A stretch of 64,000 bases of DNA, taken from Campylobacter fetus subsp. testudinum 03-427 (lineage in GTDB: Bacteria > Campylobacterota > Campylobacteria > Campylobacterales > Campylobacteraceae). A program made the translations under genes and the position numbers. Below the pieces are notes generated by a model, which was given only the letters and a program-made list of their open reading frames with translations, was not told where the DNA came from and did not search any database. Shown here in pieces: positions 18,010 through 27,239 of the stretch (the first letter of the stretch is position 1; every line of letters starts with the position of its first letter). The stretch is from positions 682,001 through 746,000 of the forward strand of contig CP006833.1 in assembly GCA_000495505.1 (NCBI GenBank), in the 5' to 3' direction.

Positions 18010-18024
18010 GTTACATAAAGTAAC
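18010..18024. promoter_or_regulatory. Palindrome GTTAC-N5-GTAAC
   Basis: A perfect 5+5 palindrome with spacer ATAAA stands in the 0.5-kb spacer. A near copy, GTTAC-ATTAA-GATAC, occurs at 39551-39565 upstream of the LysR gene. It resembles a transcription-factor site, but no regulator can be named. Confidence 0.3.
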
Positions 18025-18305
18025 ATTAAGAAAAAAATAGATTATGAATAATTCAAATAAATTATAAATTTCAAATTTAAATAAATAAAATTTGATTAGT
18101 AAAACCATATATAATATAGATATGATATAGATATGGACAGACTTTGAGATTTTGAACAAACAGTATAATTTATCTCTAAATTTAAAAACTTTATCCTGCG
18201 TTTGACTATATATTTTGCTTAAAATTATTTTAATACTATACAAATTATAGTAGAAATAATATGATATTTTTTGTCCATAGAAGCATTATGTAAGTAAGAT
18301 TACGA

Positions 18306-18311
18306 TACAAT
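18306..18311 (+). promoter_or_regulatory. Weak -10 element for the M23 peptidase gene
   Basis: TACAAT lies 28 bp before the ATG of the peptidase gene, followed by a T-rich run and an AAGG ribosome site. No -35 is visible. Confidence 0.35.
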
Positions 18312-18338
18312 TACGAGATTTTATTTTAAGGCGATTTT

Positions 18339-19505
18339 ATGATTAAGAAAATAATACTATTTTTATTTATCACTATAAATTTATATGCTATTAAGCCCAG
18401 TGTTGAGGAGCTAACATGGCCAAATGGCGAGAGTTTTTTAACATTTTTAGAAAATAATAAAATACCATTATCTTTATATTATAACCTAGAAAAAGAGGAT
18501 CAAGAGCTAGCTACTGAGATAACAAGCGGCACGAGATTTCAAATTTTAAGAGATGAAAATGATAGAGTTTCGCAAGTTCTTATACCTATAAGTGAAGAGT
18601 TGCAAATTCATATTTATAAAGATATAGTTGGAAAATATGTTATTGATTTTATACCGATAATATATGAAAGCGAAGATAGAATTCTCAGTATAGATGTACA
18701 AAGATCACCTTATCAAGATATCATAGAAAATAGCGGAAATGTTGCTTTGGCAAGTGCTTTTTTAAATGCTTTTAAAGGAAGCGTGGATTATAAAGGGCTT
18801 AAAAAGGGTGATAAATTAGTCATTATATATACTCAAAAAAGACGATTAGGAAGAGTTTTTGGTATGCCAGATATCAAAGCTGCTATGATAGAGATAAGAG
18901 GAAATGCTAAATATGTTTATCAGTACGATGATAGATTTTACGATGAAACTGGAAAAGAGCTTGAAAATTTCTTTTTGATAAAACCTGTCAAAAGTGCTAG
19001 AATAAGCTCAAGATTTACCCCAAAAAGATGGCATCCGATATTAAAAAGATATAGAGCTCATTTGGGTATTGACTACGCTGCTCCAAAAGGTACGAAAATA
19101 TATGCTGCAGGAGATGGACGGATATCATTTGTAGGGCAAAAAGGCGGTTATGGAAATGTAATTATGTTAAATCACACTGATAATTATATGACTCTTTATG
19201 CTCATTTAAGTGGTTTTGCAAGTGGTGTTAGAGCGGGGAAAATTATAAAAAAAGGTGATGTTATAGCCTATGTAGGAAGCACTGGTATGAGTACAGGTCC
19301 GCATCTGCATTTCGGACTTTATAAAAATAATCAAGCTATCAACCCAGAATCAGTAGTAAAAATAACAAAAAGCAGTCTAAGCGGCGCACAGAAAAAAGAG
19401 TTTAGTGTGCTTGTTAGCGGTATAAATAAAGATTTTGAAGCTAGTTTAAACGCGCATACAAATGCTCCAAAAGAAGAGGGATTTGATAGCGTAATTGCAT
19501 TTTAG
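18339..19505 (+). CDS. M23-family peptidoglycan endopeptidase (shape type)
   Basis: A secreted zinc metallopeptidase that cuts peptide crosslinks in periplasmic peptidoglycan. A signal peptide (IILFLFITINLYA) is followed by an N-terminal substrate-occluding region of about 200 residues. The LytM domain follows: the zinc ligands appear in HLGIDYAAPKG (residues about 242-252) and in the HLH of GPHLHFGLYKN (about 328). The 388-residue length and N-terminal extension match the C. jejuni enzyme in the same neighbourhood, which I recall as needed for helical cell shape. It is followed eight bases later by mgtE on the same strand. Confidence 0.9.
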   Translation: MIKKIILFLFITINLYAIKPSVEELTWPNGESFLTFLENNKIPLSLYYNLEKEDQELATEITSGTRFQILRDENDRVSQVLIPISEELQIHIYKDIVGKYVIDFIPIIYESEDRILSIDVQRSPYQDIIENSGNVALASAFLNAFKGSVDYKGLKKGDKLVIIYTQKRRLGRVFGMPDIKAAMIEIRGNAKYVYQYDDRFYDETGKELENFFLIKPVKSARISSRFTPKRWHPILKRYRAHLGIDYAAPKGTKIYAAGDGRISFVGQKGGYGNVIMLNHTDNYMTLYAHLSGFASGVRAGKIIKKGDVIAYVGSTGMSTGPHLHFGLYKNNQAINPESVVKITKSSLSGAQKKEFSVLVSGINKDFEASLNAHTNAPKEEGFDSVIAF

Positions 19506-19513
19506 GTAAGGTT

Positions 19514-20875
19514 ATGAATAAAGATTTAGATGAAGTAAAAGAGCAGTTAGAAAAGCATCTTGATGATGGTGTCAGTAGCGAATTAAGTCCTTCAGATATC
19601 GCGTCTCATCTAAAGGTATTGAAAAGCCATGATGAAGACGAATACGCTACTTACCTTGAAAAATTAGATTCTCAAAGCCTTGGCGAAGTGGCTATGGAAA
19701 TGCCAGATCACATGCTTAAAGATGTGATTGAAAATGTTCCTAACAATAAGATAGTAGAAGCCTTAGAAGAGCTAGAAAGCGATGACGCTACTGATCTTTT
19801 ACAAAATATAGAAGATATAGACGAGGAAAAAGCCAAAGAGCTTTTTAGTTCGCTTGAATTAGATAGTCAAAAAGAGATAAGCAAGCTTATAAATTATGAA
19901 GATAATGAAGCCGGCGCTTATATGCAAACTGAGCTTTTTTCGGCTAGACTTGATGAAAGGCTAAGTTCTGCGATATCTCGTTTTAGGATAATGAAAAAAA
20001 GAGATGAGATAGAAAACGTATTTCAACTCTTTGTAGTCGATAAAGACGGTGTTTTAAAATACGTTATACCATTAGAAGATCTTATAATATATGATTTTGA
20101 TTTAAATTTAGAAAACATTATAAAAAATGGCGGTACGGATAAGTATAAGCCACATTTTGCTACTGATACGGACGATATAAGCGAAGTTGCGGCTACTGTT
20201 ATGGACTATGACTTAAGCGCCATCGCCGTTGTAAATAAAGCAGGAGTTTTGATAGGTCGTATCACCACCGATGATATACACGACTTTTTAGAAGAGAGTG
20301 CTACTGAACAAATTTATAATTTAGCCGGTGTTGATGATGAAGCCGAGGAAGAAGGACTAGTTAAAACTGGCCGTGCGCGCGCCATCTGGTTGTTTGTAAA
20401 TTTGATAACTGCTATATTTAGCGTAAGCGTGATAGGGCTATTTGATAAATCCATAGAGTCTTTAGTTGCTCTTGCTATGCTTATGCCGATCGTAGCAGGT
20501 ATAGGAGGAAATGCCGGTAACCAAACACTAGCCGTAAATGTAAGGCGTCTTGCGCTAGGAGAGATACAATTTAACAGTTTTTGGAGCGTTTTGAAAAAAG
20601 AGCTTTTGATGGCTTCTGTTAATTCTATAATATTTGCTTCTTTTGTCGGATTTGTAGTTGGACTTTGGTTTAATATGCCTCTGCTTGGAGTAGTAATAGG
20701 TGTGGCTATGATTATAAATTTGCTTTTAGCCGCTTTTTTTGGAACATTTATACCACTAACGTTTAAAAGAATAGGACTAGATCCGGCAGTCGGCAGCTCC
20801 GTATTTTTAACTATGATAACCGATATGATGGGATTTTTTGTATTTTTAGGACTTGCTACATGGATACTATTATAA
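19514..20875 (+). CDS. mgtE: Magnesium transporter MgtE
   Basis: A Mg2+-gated Mg2+ channel of the inner membrane. The order is canonical. An acidic helical N domain (residues 1-130, rich in Asp and Glu) is followed by a pair of CBS domains (about 135-260, ending TTDDIHDFLEE), a plug helix, and five membrane helices. The family pore motif MPIVAGIGGNAGNQTL is near residue 325, and the late acidic segment ITDMMGFF near residue 437 contains a pore Asp. Length 453 is normal. The 3' end overlaps the NUDIX gene by 16 bp. Confidence 0.95.
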   Translation: MNKDLDEVKEQLEKHLDDGVSSELSPSDIASHLKVLKSHDEDEYATYLEKLDSQSLGEVAMEMPDHMLKDVIENVPNNKIVEALEELESDDATDLLQNIEDIDEEKAKELFSSLELDSQKEISKLINYEDNEAGAYMQTELFSARLDERLSSAISRFRIMKKRDEIENVFQLFVVDKDGVLKYVIPLEDLIIYDFDLNLENIIKNGGTDKYKPHFATDTDDISEVAATVMDYDLSAIAVVNKAGVLIGRITTDDIHDFLEESATEQIYNLAGVDDEAEEEGLVKTGRARAIWLFVNLITAIFSVSVIGLFDKSIESLVALAMLMPIVAGIGGNAGNQTLAVNVRRLALGEIQFNSFWSVLKKELLMASVNSIIFASFVGFVVGLWFNMPLLGVVIGVAMIINLLLAAFFGTFIPLTFKRIGLDPAVGSSVFLTMITDMMGFFVFLGLATWILL

Positions 20876-21444
20876 AAGATTTTAAGGTTGTACCGCTTGA
20901 AAGCTCAAAGTTTGTAAAACCGTTTAGTATTTTATATACTCAAGATGGAAAAAATAGGCGTTGGGACTGCGTAGAAGCTCATGATAGCGTATCTTGTATA
21001 ATGTATCATAAAGATTTTGACGCATTTTTGTTTGTAAAACAGTTTCGCCCATCTCTTTGGTATTATCAGACAAAAAATAGCATAAGCTCAGATGAACCAG
21101 GAGTTACACATGAGCTTTGCGCAGGTATAATGGATAAAGGTTTGAGTGCGGAAGAAACTATGATAGAAGAGATATTAGAAGAGACTGGTTACGCCGTTAA
21201 AGAGGTAAAAAAGATAACTAGTAGTTACACGGCGCTTGGATTTGGAGCTAATAGACAAACTCTTTTTTGCACTACTATCGATGAGAGTATGAAAAAAACA
21301 GCTGGTGGTGGAGTTGATGATGAGAAAATCGAGATTATATTTATAAAAAAATCCGATATTTTAGATTTTATTTATAATGAAAATATGGTTAAAGCCCCAA
21401 ATTTACAATTTTCCGTACTTTGGTATCTGCAAAATATGTTTTAG
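20860..21444 (+). CDS. NUDIX hydrolase resembling UDP-sugar diphosphatase (NUDT14 type)
   Basis: A nucleoside-diphosphate-X hydrolase of 194 residues. The Nudix box runs from ELCAGIMDKG (about residue 86) to EEILEETGY. The catalytic EExxEE is kept, but the usual Glu six positions after the first Gly is Leu, and the Arg of RE is Glu. The same departures, and the later GANRQTLF and GGGVDDEKIE segments, match my memory of mammalian UDP-glucose pyrophosphatase NUDT14. UDP-sugar hydrolysis is therefore more likely than ADP-ribose hydrolysis. The ATG lies inside mgtE and there is no gap for a promoter. A terminator hairpin follows. Confidence 0.82.
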   Translation: MDTIIKDFKVVPLESSKFVKPFSILYTQDGKNRRWDCVEAHDSVSCIMYHKDFDAFLFVKQFRPSLWYYQTKNSISSDEPGVTHELCAGIMDKGLSAEETMIEEILEETGYAVKEVKKITSSYTALGFGANRQTLFCTTIDESMKKTAGGGVDDEKIEIIFIKKSDILDFIYNENMVKAPNLQFSVLWYLQNMF

Positions 21445-21448
21445 CTGA

Positions 21449-21476
21449 GGGCTAAAAAAGATTTTTCAGCCCTTTT
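21449..21476 (+). terminator. Rho-independent terminator after the NUDIX gene
   Basis: GGGCT and AGCCC (21449-21453 and 21468-21472) flank an A-run paired with a T-run, and TTTT follows. It begins four bases past the NUDIX stop. The complementary strand has the stop codon of the AsmA-like gene inside the stem and could end that transcript as well. Confidence 0.6.
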
Positions 21477-24001
21477 ACGATATCTTTTGCATCATTTGTT
21501 TTGTTTTCATCTGAGTTAAATAATTTCTTTAATCCTCTATTCATCTCTTTTTCTATCTTTGTCTTTAAATAGCTGGATTTAAATGCGTATTTAGGCTCTT
21601 TTGTAGTTCCAGAAACTTCTATTTGTAGATCTGTTTTTTCTATATTTGTATCAATTGGTATAAATATCTTTGAGTTTAGCATATTTATACTTCCTTTTGT
21701 AACATTTACATCTGATTTTGGAGAGCTCATTTGAGCATTAAAGGTTATGATGTCTTTGTTTATATCTCCTTTTACATAACCGTTTTTAAAGACTTCTTCT
21801 GATATATCTTGGTTTAATGCTATGCTAATAGCATTTGTAAGTCCGCTTTTAGCTAGTTTTCCCTCTAAAAGGTCAATTTTGAAATCACCTTTTGCTTTGC
21901 TTAGATCATATTTTGCATTTAAATTTGAAATACCTTCATAAAATGGATCATAATCAGCCATCATTAGCAGTTCTTGTACTGAAAATTTATCTAAATTTAG
22001 AGTTAAAATACTATCTTTGAACTCTGATTTTAGTTTGCTTTTAAGCAGATCTGAGTTTAAAGTTAGATAAAGAGTGTCTTTGTACTGTACTTTACCGTTT
22101 GCATTTAGGCTTCCTATCAATTTTTTACCGATTAAAAATTCAAATTTTGAAAGATCATTGATATTAGCCAAATACGTTGCGTCTAAAGCTAATTTATTTA
22201 TATCAAAACTTCCTTCAAATTTGTCTATATTTATTAAATTTGAACTTAAATTTGACATAAAATATGCAATTGAATTTGTAAAAGTAGGTCTGAACTCTGC
22301 GTTAAATTTGATATTATTTGGAAAATCTTTTTTTGTTATTTCTTTTAAGTTGGTTGCATTTAGCGTCGAGTTATTTAAATTTATAACTCCTTTTCCATTT
22401 AGATTTTTTAGATCTATGGAATCTAAGTTTAATTCCGCGTTTAAAATACCATTAAATAGCGGTTTTTGACCGATCAACACAAACAAATTCTCAGCTAAAA
22501 CATCTTTGATATTTGCTTTTAATGCGTTATTTTTTAAATTTGCATTTATAACTCCGTCCATCGCTTTTATATTTAAATTTAGATTGTCTAATTTACCAGT
22601 TTTTGTTGTAGCTTCGGCGTTTAACTCTACTGAACCGTTTAATGTTTTTCCTGTTAAGTTTCCAAGAGCGCTTAAGCTTGGAATGCTCATTTGCAAACTA
22701 GCATTTGCATCTTTGCTATCAAGATTGTAAATGCTGTTAAACTTATCAACTCTTAAAATTTCTGAGCTTAGTATAGAGTTTAAGTTTAAAATTCCATCTT
22801 GAAAAATCGCTTTAGCATCTCCTGTAAATGGGATATCTTTTTTAATTTCAGTGTTTATTAATTTGTTTAGCTCGTTGCTTTTAAGTTTTGAATTTGTGAT
22901 TTTTAAATTTGCACTTCCGTTTGTTTTTGATGGAATATTTATATCATTTATGCTAGCGATACCGTTTATGCTTCCATTAGCGATCGCTGGTAAAGACGCT
23001 ATTTTAAGTAGTTCATCAAGTTTTATATTTTTTATGTCAGCGTCTATTTTATTGTCTTTTAATTTTGCTATTACAATTCCGCCAAGACCTTTTATCTGCG
23101 CGTCTAAAAATGATAATTTGTTTGCTTCTATCTGAGTATTTGCATTTAGCGTTATCTCGCCTTTTAAAGATTGTTTGATCAAAGGTTCTAGTTTTAACAG
23201 ATCTGGAATGTTTAAATTTAAGTCGGTATTTAGTTTGTTGTCTGAGATATTATATATAGAATTTAGCGCCGCCGCAACCGCTATGGGAGATTTTATCACA
23301 GTTTTTGCAGTAGCTATATCGCCTGATAGTTTTATATCTGATTTTGCAGTTATAAAAAAATTATTTGGAAATGAGATACCAAAGTCGTTTTGTATAAGCT
23401 CATTGTTTGTGTTTGCTTTTTTTATGTCTAAATTTGCGTTTCCTTGATAGCCATTATCTATATATGATATATCAGCTGTAGCGTCTAAATGCCCTATGAT
23501 ATATGGTTTGTGAAACGCTATAGATGATATCTGCGCTAAATTTATAGATTTTGCGTCTAGTTTTATCTCAAGAGGTTTTAAATTTAGTATTCTTATGGCA
23601 AATCTCATATTTGAGCCAACAAGAACTCCTGCTCCATTTACTATAAAATTATTTAAATTTCCGGTCATATCTCCGTTTAAAGATATATTATCTTTGATAT
23701 CTATACCAAAACTATTTAAGCTTTTGGTTTGTGCGGTATAGTTTAGATCAAAGTCTTTTTTAAATAGATTATAGTTTCCGCTAACTGTTAGGTTCAGCTC
23801 GGAGTTAATGGCGGCTTCTATATCTGCTTTAGAGAAACCGACTTTAAATTTTTTTAGTTCTATTTTCATACCGCTTTTTTGAGTTGCTATTTTTTCTACG
23901 TATGGCTTTATGAGACTATTTCCAAAACCGGTAAATAATATGGTATAAGCAGATATAAATAGTACTGCGACGATACCTAAAATCCATAGTAAAACTCTCA
24001 T
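21452..24001 (-). CDS. Large AsmA-like envelope protein
   Basis: One N-terminal membrane anchor (VLLWILGIVAVLFISAYTILF) is followed by about 820 periplasmic residues of repetitive beta-rich sequence. It is full of Asn, Lys, Leu and Asp, with recurring blocks such as GxLNxNxxxQ and LKDNxIDADIKNIKL. This plan fits the AsmA/TamB/YhdP class of bridge-like proteins thought to carry lipids between the two membranes. I chose ATG at 24001 because GGAG lies six bases before it; an in-frame ATG four codons upstream (24013) has no such site. It is divergent from groES and tail-to-tail with the NUDIX gene. A gene of this type also precedes groES in C. jejuni as I recall. The exact subfamily is uncertain. 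Confidence 0.78.
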   Translation of the reverse strand: MRVLLWILGIVAVLFISAYTILFTGFGNSLIKPYVEKIATQKSGMKIELKKFKVGFSKADIEAAINSELNLTVSGNYNLFKKDFDLNYTAQTKSLNSFGIDIKDNISLNGDMTGNLNNFIVNGAGVLVGSNMRFAIRILNLKPLEIKLDAKSINLAQISSIAFHKPYIIGHLDATADISYIDNGYQGNANLDIKKANTNNELIQNDFGISFPNNFFITAKSDIKLSGDIATAKTVIKSPIAVAAALNSIYNISDNKLNTDLNLNIPDLLKLEPLIKQSLKGEITLNANTQIEANKLSFLDAQIKGLGGIVIAKLKDNKIDADIKNIKLDELLKIASLPAIANGSINGIASINDINIPSKTNGSANLKITNSKLKSNELNKLINTEIKKDIPFTGDAKAIFQDGILNLNSILSSEILRVDKFNSIYNLDSKDANASLQMSIPSLSALGNLTGKTLNGSVELNAEATTKTGKLDNLNLNIKAMDGVINANLKNNALKANIKDVLAENLFVLIGQKPLFNGILNAELNLDSIDLKNLNGKGVINLNNSTLNATNLKEITKKDFPNNIKFNAEFRPTFTNSIAYFMSNLSSNLINIDKFEGSFDINKLALDATYLANINDLSKFEFLIGKKLIGSLNANGKVQYKDTLYLTLNSDLLKSKLKSEFKDSILTLNLDKFSVQELLMMADYDPFYEGISNLNAKYDLSKAKGDFKIDLLEGKLAKSGLTNAISIALNQDISEEVFKNGYVKGDINKDIITFNAQMSSPKSDVNVTKGSINMLNSKIFIPIDTNIEKTDLQIEVSGTTKEPKYAFKSSYLKTKIEKEMNRGLKKLFNSDENKTNDAKDIVKGLKNLF

Positions 24002-24024
24002 ATTTTGCTCCATATTTTCTTATA

Positions 24025-24030
24025 ATTATA
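24025..24030 (-). promoter_or_regulatory. -10 element of the AsmA-like gene
   Basis: On the minus strand TTG is directly followed by TATAAT, about 24 bp upstream of the chosen start codon. No -35 is visible. Confidence 0.45.
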
Positions 24031-24122
24031 CAATATATTTGTAAAGAAACGAAATATTTAAAGATAGTATTTAAACTTGAGCCGATTAGACTAAAATTTT
24101 ATGATAAATTTGGCTTTAAATC

Positions 24123-24151
24123 TTGACTTTTAACTAAAATTATGATATATT
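24123..24151 (+). promoter_or_regulatory. Promoter of groES-groEL
   Basis: TTGACT (24123-24128) and TATATT (24146-24151) are separated by 17 bp. This is the best -35/-10 pair in the window and fits a highly expressed vegetative promoter. Confidence 0.65.
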
Positions 24152-24152
24152 T

Positions 24153-24179
24153 TCGTCACTCAAAAGGTAAGAGTGCTAA
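24153..24179 (+). promoter_or_regulatory. CIRCE operator (HrcA site) of groES-groEL
   Basis: The right half GAGTGCTAA (24171-24179) is a perfect CIRCE half-site. A 9-bp spacer AAAAGGTAA separates it from a degraded left half TCGTCACTC (24153-24161), where CACTC and the outer T match the consensus. It covers the expected transcription start. HrcA binding would repress the operon until heat shock. Confidence 0.8.
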
Positions 24180-24217
24180 TTATTAGAGAAAAATTTTGAT
24201 AAACGAAAGGATAAGAG

Positions 24218-24481
24218 ATGAAATTTGAGCCACTTGGAAAACGTGTTTTAGTAGAGCGCGAAGAGGAAGTTAAAACAACGGCTACTGGTATCATTATACC
24301 AGATAATGCTTCAAAAGAAAAACCTTCAAAAGGCAAAGTCGTAGCAGCTAGCAAAGAGGCTGAGGGCGTGAGCGTAGGCGATATCGTTGTATTTGCAAAG
24401 TATGCTGGTAGCGAGATCAGCTTAGAAGATAAAAAATATCTAGTTTTAAATTTAGAAGATGTTTTAGGCGTAATTAAGTAA
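24218..24481 (+). CDS. groES: Co-chaperonin GroES
   Basis: The 10-kDa lid of the GroEL chamber, a heptamer in the cytosol. The 87 residues begin [14 protein letters not shown] and include the mobile loop [16 protein letters not shown] (about residues 21-36) with the hydrophobic III tripeptide that docks on GroEL, then GKVVAA and the C-terminal VLGVIK strand. The ATG has an AAAGGATAAGAG ribosome site. groEL follows 16 bp later on the same transcript, under CIRCE/HrcA control. Confidence 0.97.
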   Translation: MKFEPLGKRVLVEREEEVKTTATGIIIPDNASKEKPSKGKVVAASKEAEGVSVGDIVVFAKYAGSEISLEDKKYLVLNLEDVLGVIK

Positions 24482-24494
24482 ATTAAAGGAGTAA

Positions 24495-26135
<1,641 letters not shown>

Positions 26136-26140
26136 GCCCT

Positions 26141-26170
26141 AAAGCAGACTCCTTTTGGGGTTTGCTTTTA
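26141..26170 (+). terminator. Rho-independent terminator of groES-groEL
   Basis: GCAGACTCC (26144-26152), loop TTTT, GGGGTTTGC (26157-26165) form a 9-bp stem with two G-U pairs. It is flanked by AAA and a T-rich tail (TTTTA, then more T runs). It begins right after the groEL stop. Confidence 0.75.
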
Positions 26171-26238
26171 TACTTTTTTTTATTTTTATACTTTTAAATT
26201 TATGCTATTTTTTACTCTTTTATGCTACTTTTATTTAA

Positions 26239-26244
26239 TATAAT
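26239..26244 (+). promoter_or_regulatory. -10 element of hemH
   Basis: TATAAT lies about 50 bp before the hemH start. A second candidate, TATGAT at 26266-26271, would give a very short leader. The groEL terminator just upstream makes a separate hemH promoter necessary. Confidence 0.4.
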
Positions 26245-26294
26245 TTTATGTTTATTTTGAACATTTATGATAAAATATGGTTCAAGGAGAATAT

Positions 26295-27239
26295 ATGAAA
26301 AAAGTTGTAATATTACTAAATATGGGCGGGGCTGATGATTTAAGCCAAGTTGAGTTATTTTTGAAAAATATGTTTAATGACCCATATATTTTAGGTATAA
26401 AAAATAGAAAAATTCGCTCTATGCTAGCTTGGCTTATAACTAAAATGAGGTTAAAAAGCGCAACGCACAACTATATGGAATTAGGCGGCAAATCTCCGAT
26501 AGGAGATATCACTAGATCTTTGGTCGATAAATTAAATATTAAATTTGGAAATGAAAATCTTACTTTTGATTATGCTATGAACTATACGCCTCCTTTTGCT
26601 ATAGATAGTTTGAAAAAGTATAAATATGCTGATGAAATACTGCTATTTCCATTATATCCTCATCATTCAAGAACTACTATAGTATCTAGTTTGGATTCTG
26701 CGAATAGAGCGATAAAAGAGCTTGATATAAAAGCTAACATAAAAGTTATAAACTATTTTTATAAAGATGAAAGATACAATAAAATTATAACAAGTAGCAT
26801 AAAAGAAAAGATTGCTGAAGCAAATTTAAGTCAAATTGATCTGATATTTTCATCTCATTCACTTCCAAAAAAAATAATTGAAAAAGGCGATTTGTACGAA
26901 ACTCATACAAATGAGCATGTAAAAATAATTTCTGATATGTTAGCTAAAGACGGAGTGAAGTTTAATTCTATTAGTTTAGCTTATCAATCAAGACTAGGAC
27001 CTGTTGAATGGTTGGGACCAAATTTAAGTGAAGTTTTATCAAATTTAAAAAGCAAAAAAGCACTTATTTATCCGATTAGTTTTTGTATAGATAACTCAGA
27101 AACGGATTTTGAATTAGATATCGAGTATAGAAAAATAGCAGATCAAAAAGAGTTTAGCTACTATGAAGTTGTAAAAGCTCCTGATGATAGTGAAGCTTTT
27201 GTTGATTACATAGCTTATAAAGTTAAAGAGTTAGTCTAA
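26295..27239 (+). CDS. hemH: Ferrochelatase
   Basis: HemH inserts Fe2+ into protoporphyrin IX to finish heme. The protein opens VVILLNMGGADDL and has the active-site His in SSHSLPKKIIEKGD (about residue 193). The later acidic metal-path motif FCIDNSETDFELDIEYR lies near residue 268. I chose the ATG at 26295 (314 residues) because AAGGAGA lies just before it. An in-frame ATG at 26277 would place that ribosome site inside the gene. Its 3' end overlaps the convergent penicillin-binding protein gene by 9 bp. With hemA and hemC it is the third heme-pathway gene in the window. Confidence 0.94.
   Translation: MKKVVILLNMGGADDLSQVELFLKNMFNDPYILGIKNRKIRSMLAWLITKMRLKSATHNYMELGGKSPIGDITRSLVDKLNIKFGNENLTFDYAMNYTPPFAIDSLKKYKYADEILLFPLYPHHSRTTIVSSLDSANRAIKELDIKANIKVINYFYKDERYNKIITSSIKEKIAEANLSQIDLIFSSHSLPKKIIEKGDLYETHTNEHVKIISDMLAKDGVKFNSISLAYQSRLGPVEWLGPNLSEVLSNLKSKKALIYPISFCIDNSETDFELDIEYRKIADQKEFSYYEVVKAPDDSEAFVDYIAYKVKELV

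Larger units (their letters stand above)
17842..18279. repeat. 438-bp AT-rich spacer bounded by perfect 12-bp inverted repeats
   Basis: TATGGACAAAAA at 17842-17853 is repeated in inverse orientation at 18268-18279. The ends point outward as terminal inverted repeats would, and both are closed by TA, as in TA-duplicating elements. A third TATGGACA lies inside at 18132-18139. I see no credible gene in it. It may be a small non-autonomous element or two copies of a regulator site. It also holds the promoter of the minus-strand operon. Confidence 0.4.

Noticed and set aside
18007-18243. A 78-codon minus-strand reading frame in the 0.5-kb spacer
   Set aside because: It starts at TTG directly after a TATAAT-like run with no ribosome site, is composed almost only of Ile, Leu, Phe, Tyr and Lys as random AT-rich DNA would be, and has no recognisable motif.
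22074-23447. Several open frames of 74-131 codons on the plus strand opposite the AsmA-like gene
   Set aside because: They lie antisense to a long, well-supported gene with repetitive AT-rich codons; their hydrophobic translations are complements of Asn/Lys-rich sequence and they lack ribosome sites.
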